Source: Vibrio pomeroyi
GTDB lineage: Bacteria; Pseudomonadota; Gammaproteobacteria; Enterobacterales; Vibrionaceae
DNA: 64,000 nt
Reading direction: 5' to 3'
Assembly (NCBI RefSeq): GCF_024347595.1
Contig: NZ_AP025506.1
Location: 1,922,001 to 1,986,000, forward strand
Every line of letters starts with the position of its first letter. Position 1 is the stretch's first letter. Both the position numbers and the translations under genes were made by a program. Below the pieces are notes generated by a model that saw only the letters and a program-made list of their open reading frames with translations, was not told the DNA's origin and ran no database searches. Positions 63,265 to 64,000 of the stretch are shown in pieces.

Positions 63265-64000
63265 TTGGAGAAATGGAAATTGAACTACATTCAAACGACA
63301 ACATTAGGGTTAGCTATAGCGCTAAGTTTGCCAACAGCAGCACAAACCCTAGAGCAAGCCGTTGCGTTTACTTTAGAAAGCAATCCTGAAATCAAAAGTG
63401 CTTATAACGAATATATCAGCAAGCGTTATCTTAACGACGCTTCTGGTGGTGCTTATCGACCAAGTATAGACTTAGATGGTGGGATTGGTTATGAACATAC
63501 CGACCTAGCAACTAATGCAGACACGACAGACCTTACTCGAAAAGAAGCAACGATTACGCTTACTCAACTGATTTGGGATGGCGCGAATACATCAAATGAT
63601 ATAGATCGTACCGCAGCTGATGCAGAATCTGTGCGCTACCAACTGCTGTCTAATGCGCAAGATATCGCATTAGAAGTGACCAAAGTTTACCTCGATGCAG
63701 TAAAAGCATATGAAGTGCTTTCACTTTCTGAAAACAACTTAGCGACACACAAAGAGATATACAGCGATATTCGTAAACGCGTTGAATCAGGTATTGGCTC
63801 AACAGCAGATATGTCTCAAGTAGAGGCTCGTATTGCAAAAGCACACGGCAACCTACTCGCGGCTCAAAATAACCTGTTTGATACCCACACTCAATTCAAG
63901 AGACTTGTTGGTCAATCTCCGCTGGGGCTCACCTTCCCTCGCGCTGATGCAGGAGCTATTCCATACACGGTCGATGGGGCCCTAGCAAAAGCTTTTAATC
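63265..64000 (+). CDS. TolC/LapE-type outer-membrane efflux protein (partial, 3' end missing)
   Basis: An open frame to the window edge, at least 245 codons. It begins with a signal peptide (core TTTLGLAIALSLPTAA, cleavage after AAQ) and continues with the TolC-family N terminus TLEQAVAFTLESNPEIKSAY. Later come LTQLIWDGANTSNDI, the helical VYLDAVKAYEVLSLSENNL, and RVESGIGSTADMSQVEARIA, all typical of outer-membrane factors of type I secretion. It would form the pore that exports and holds the adhesin. No ATG exists in this frame near the start. I chose TTG 63265 because it gives a basic n-region (EKWK); GTG 63253 and TTG 63280 (with GGAG 9 nt upstream) are alternatives. LapB/LapC genes probably follow. 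Confidence 0.88.
   Translation, partial: MEKWKLNYIQTTTLGLAIALSLPTAAQTLEQAVAFTLESNPEIKSAYNEYISKRYLNDASGGAYRPSIDLDGGIGYEHTDLATNADTTDLTRKEATITLTQLIWDGANTSNDIDRTAADAESVRYQLLSNAQDIALEVTKVYLDAVKAYEVLSLSENNLATHKEIYSDIRKRVESGIGSTADMSQVEARIAKAHGNLLAAQNNLFDTHTQFKRLVGQSPLGLTFPRADAGAIPYTVDGALAKAFN

Noticed and set aside
63072..63389. 105-codon plus-strand frame before the TolC-like gene
   Set aside because: It overlaps the signal peptide of the TolC-like gene in another frame, has no family features and no convincing ribosome site.

Overview
The window looks like chromosomal DNA of a marine Vibrio, probably near the Splendidus clade. This rests on protein character and gene order, not on a marker gene. 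The gene neighbourhoods are those of gammaproteobacterial core chromosomes: msrC-proQ-prc beside letA-letB-rsmF; a PEP-synthase-like gene divergent from aroH; and yccA-tusE-acyP-rlmI. I see no tRNA, rRNA, insertion sequence, prophage, integron or CRISPR array.

Layout. 1-660: left edge with a small DUF2835 gene behind a near-perfect LexA box. 661-7716 (minus strand): pepN, an exported protein of unknown function, prc, proQ and msrC. 7806-15166 (plus strand): a half-size ABC exporter, letA, letB (seven MCE domains) and rsmF. 15167-22332: a noncoding stretch with a terminator and a possible small transcript, an S1-domain RNA-binding protein, an unknown membrane protein, a DUF4442 hotdog protein, a PpsA-like pseudoenzyme divergent from aroH-yajQ, and a CysG-type siroheme enzyme with a worn-down methyltransferase tail. 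22814-27080: the aapJQMP amino-acid ABC importer. 27375-31683: yccA (with a heat-shock-like promoter), tusE, acyP, a chemoreceptor and rlmI.

Nearly half of the window (31737-62876, minus strand) is one open reading frame of 10,379 codons. It encodes a LapA-type RTX adhesin of about 1 MDa. From the N terminus it has a retention module with a TAAG LapG-type cleavage site, two cadherin/VCBS-like domains, one diverged Calx-beta-like domain, about 62 apparently identical 138-residue Calx-beta-like repeats (414 bp each, 25.7 kb), more cadherin-like domains, a PA14 domain, a von Willebrand A domain, RTX calcium-binding nonapeptides and a type I secretion C terminus. A divergent TolC/LapE-type outer-membrane factor starts at about 63265 and runs off the right edge. 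The adhesin would be exported through this pore and held there by its retention module; LapG, LapD and the inner-membrane LapB/LapC parts are not in the window.

The most notable points are the size, uniformity, GC richness and extreme acidity of the repeat array; the PpsA-like pseudoenzyme next to a PEP-consuming DAHP synthase; the LexA box on DUF2835; the ABC exporter apparently coupled to letAB; and a possible small RNA at 15277-15510.
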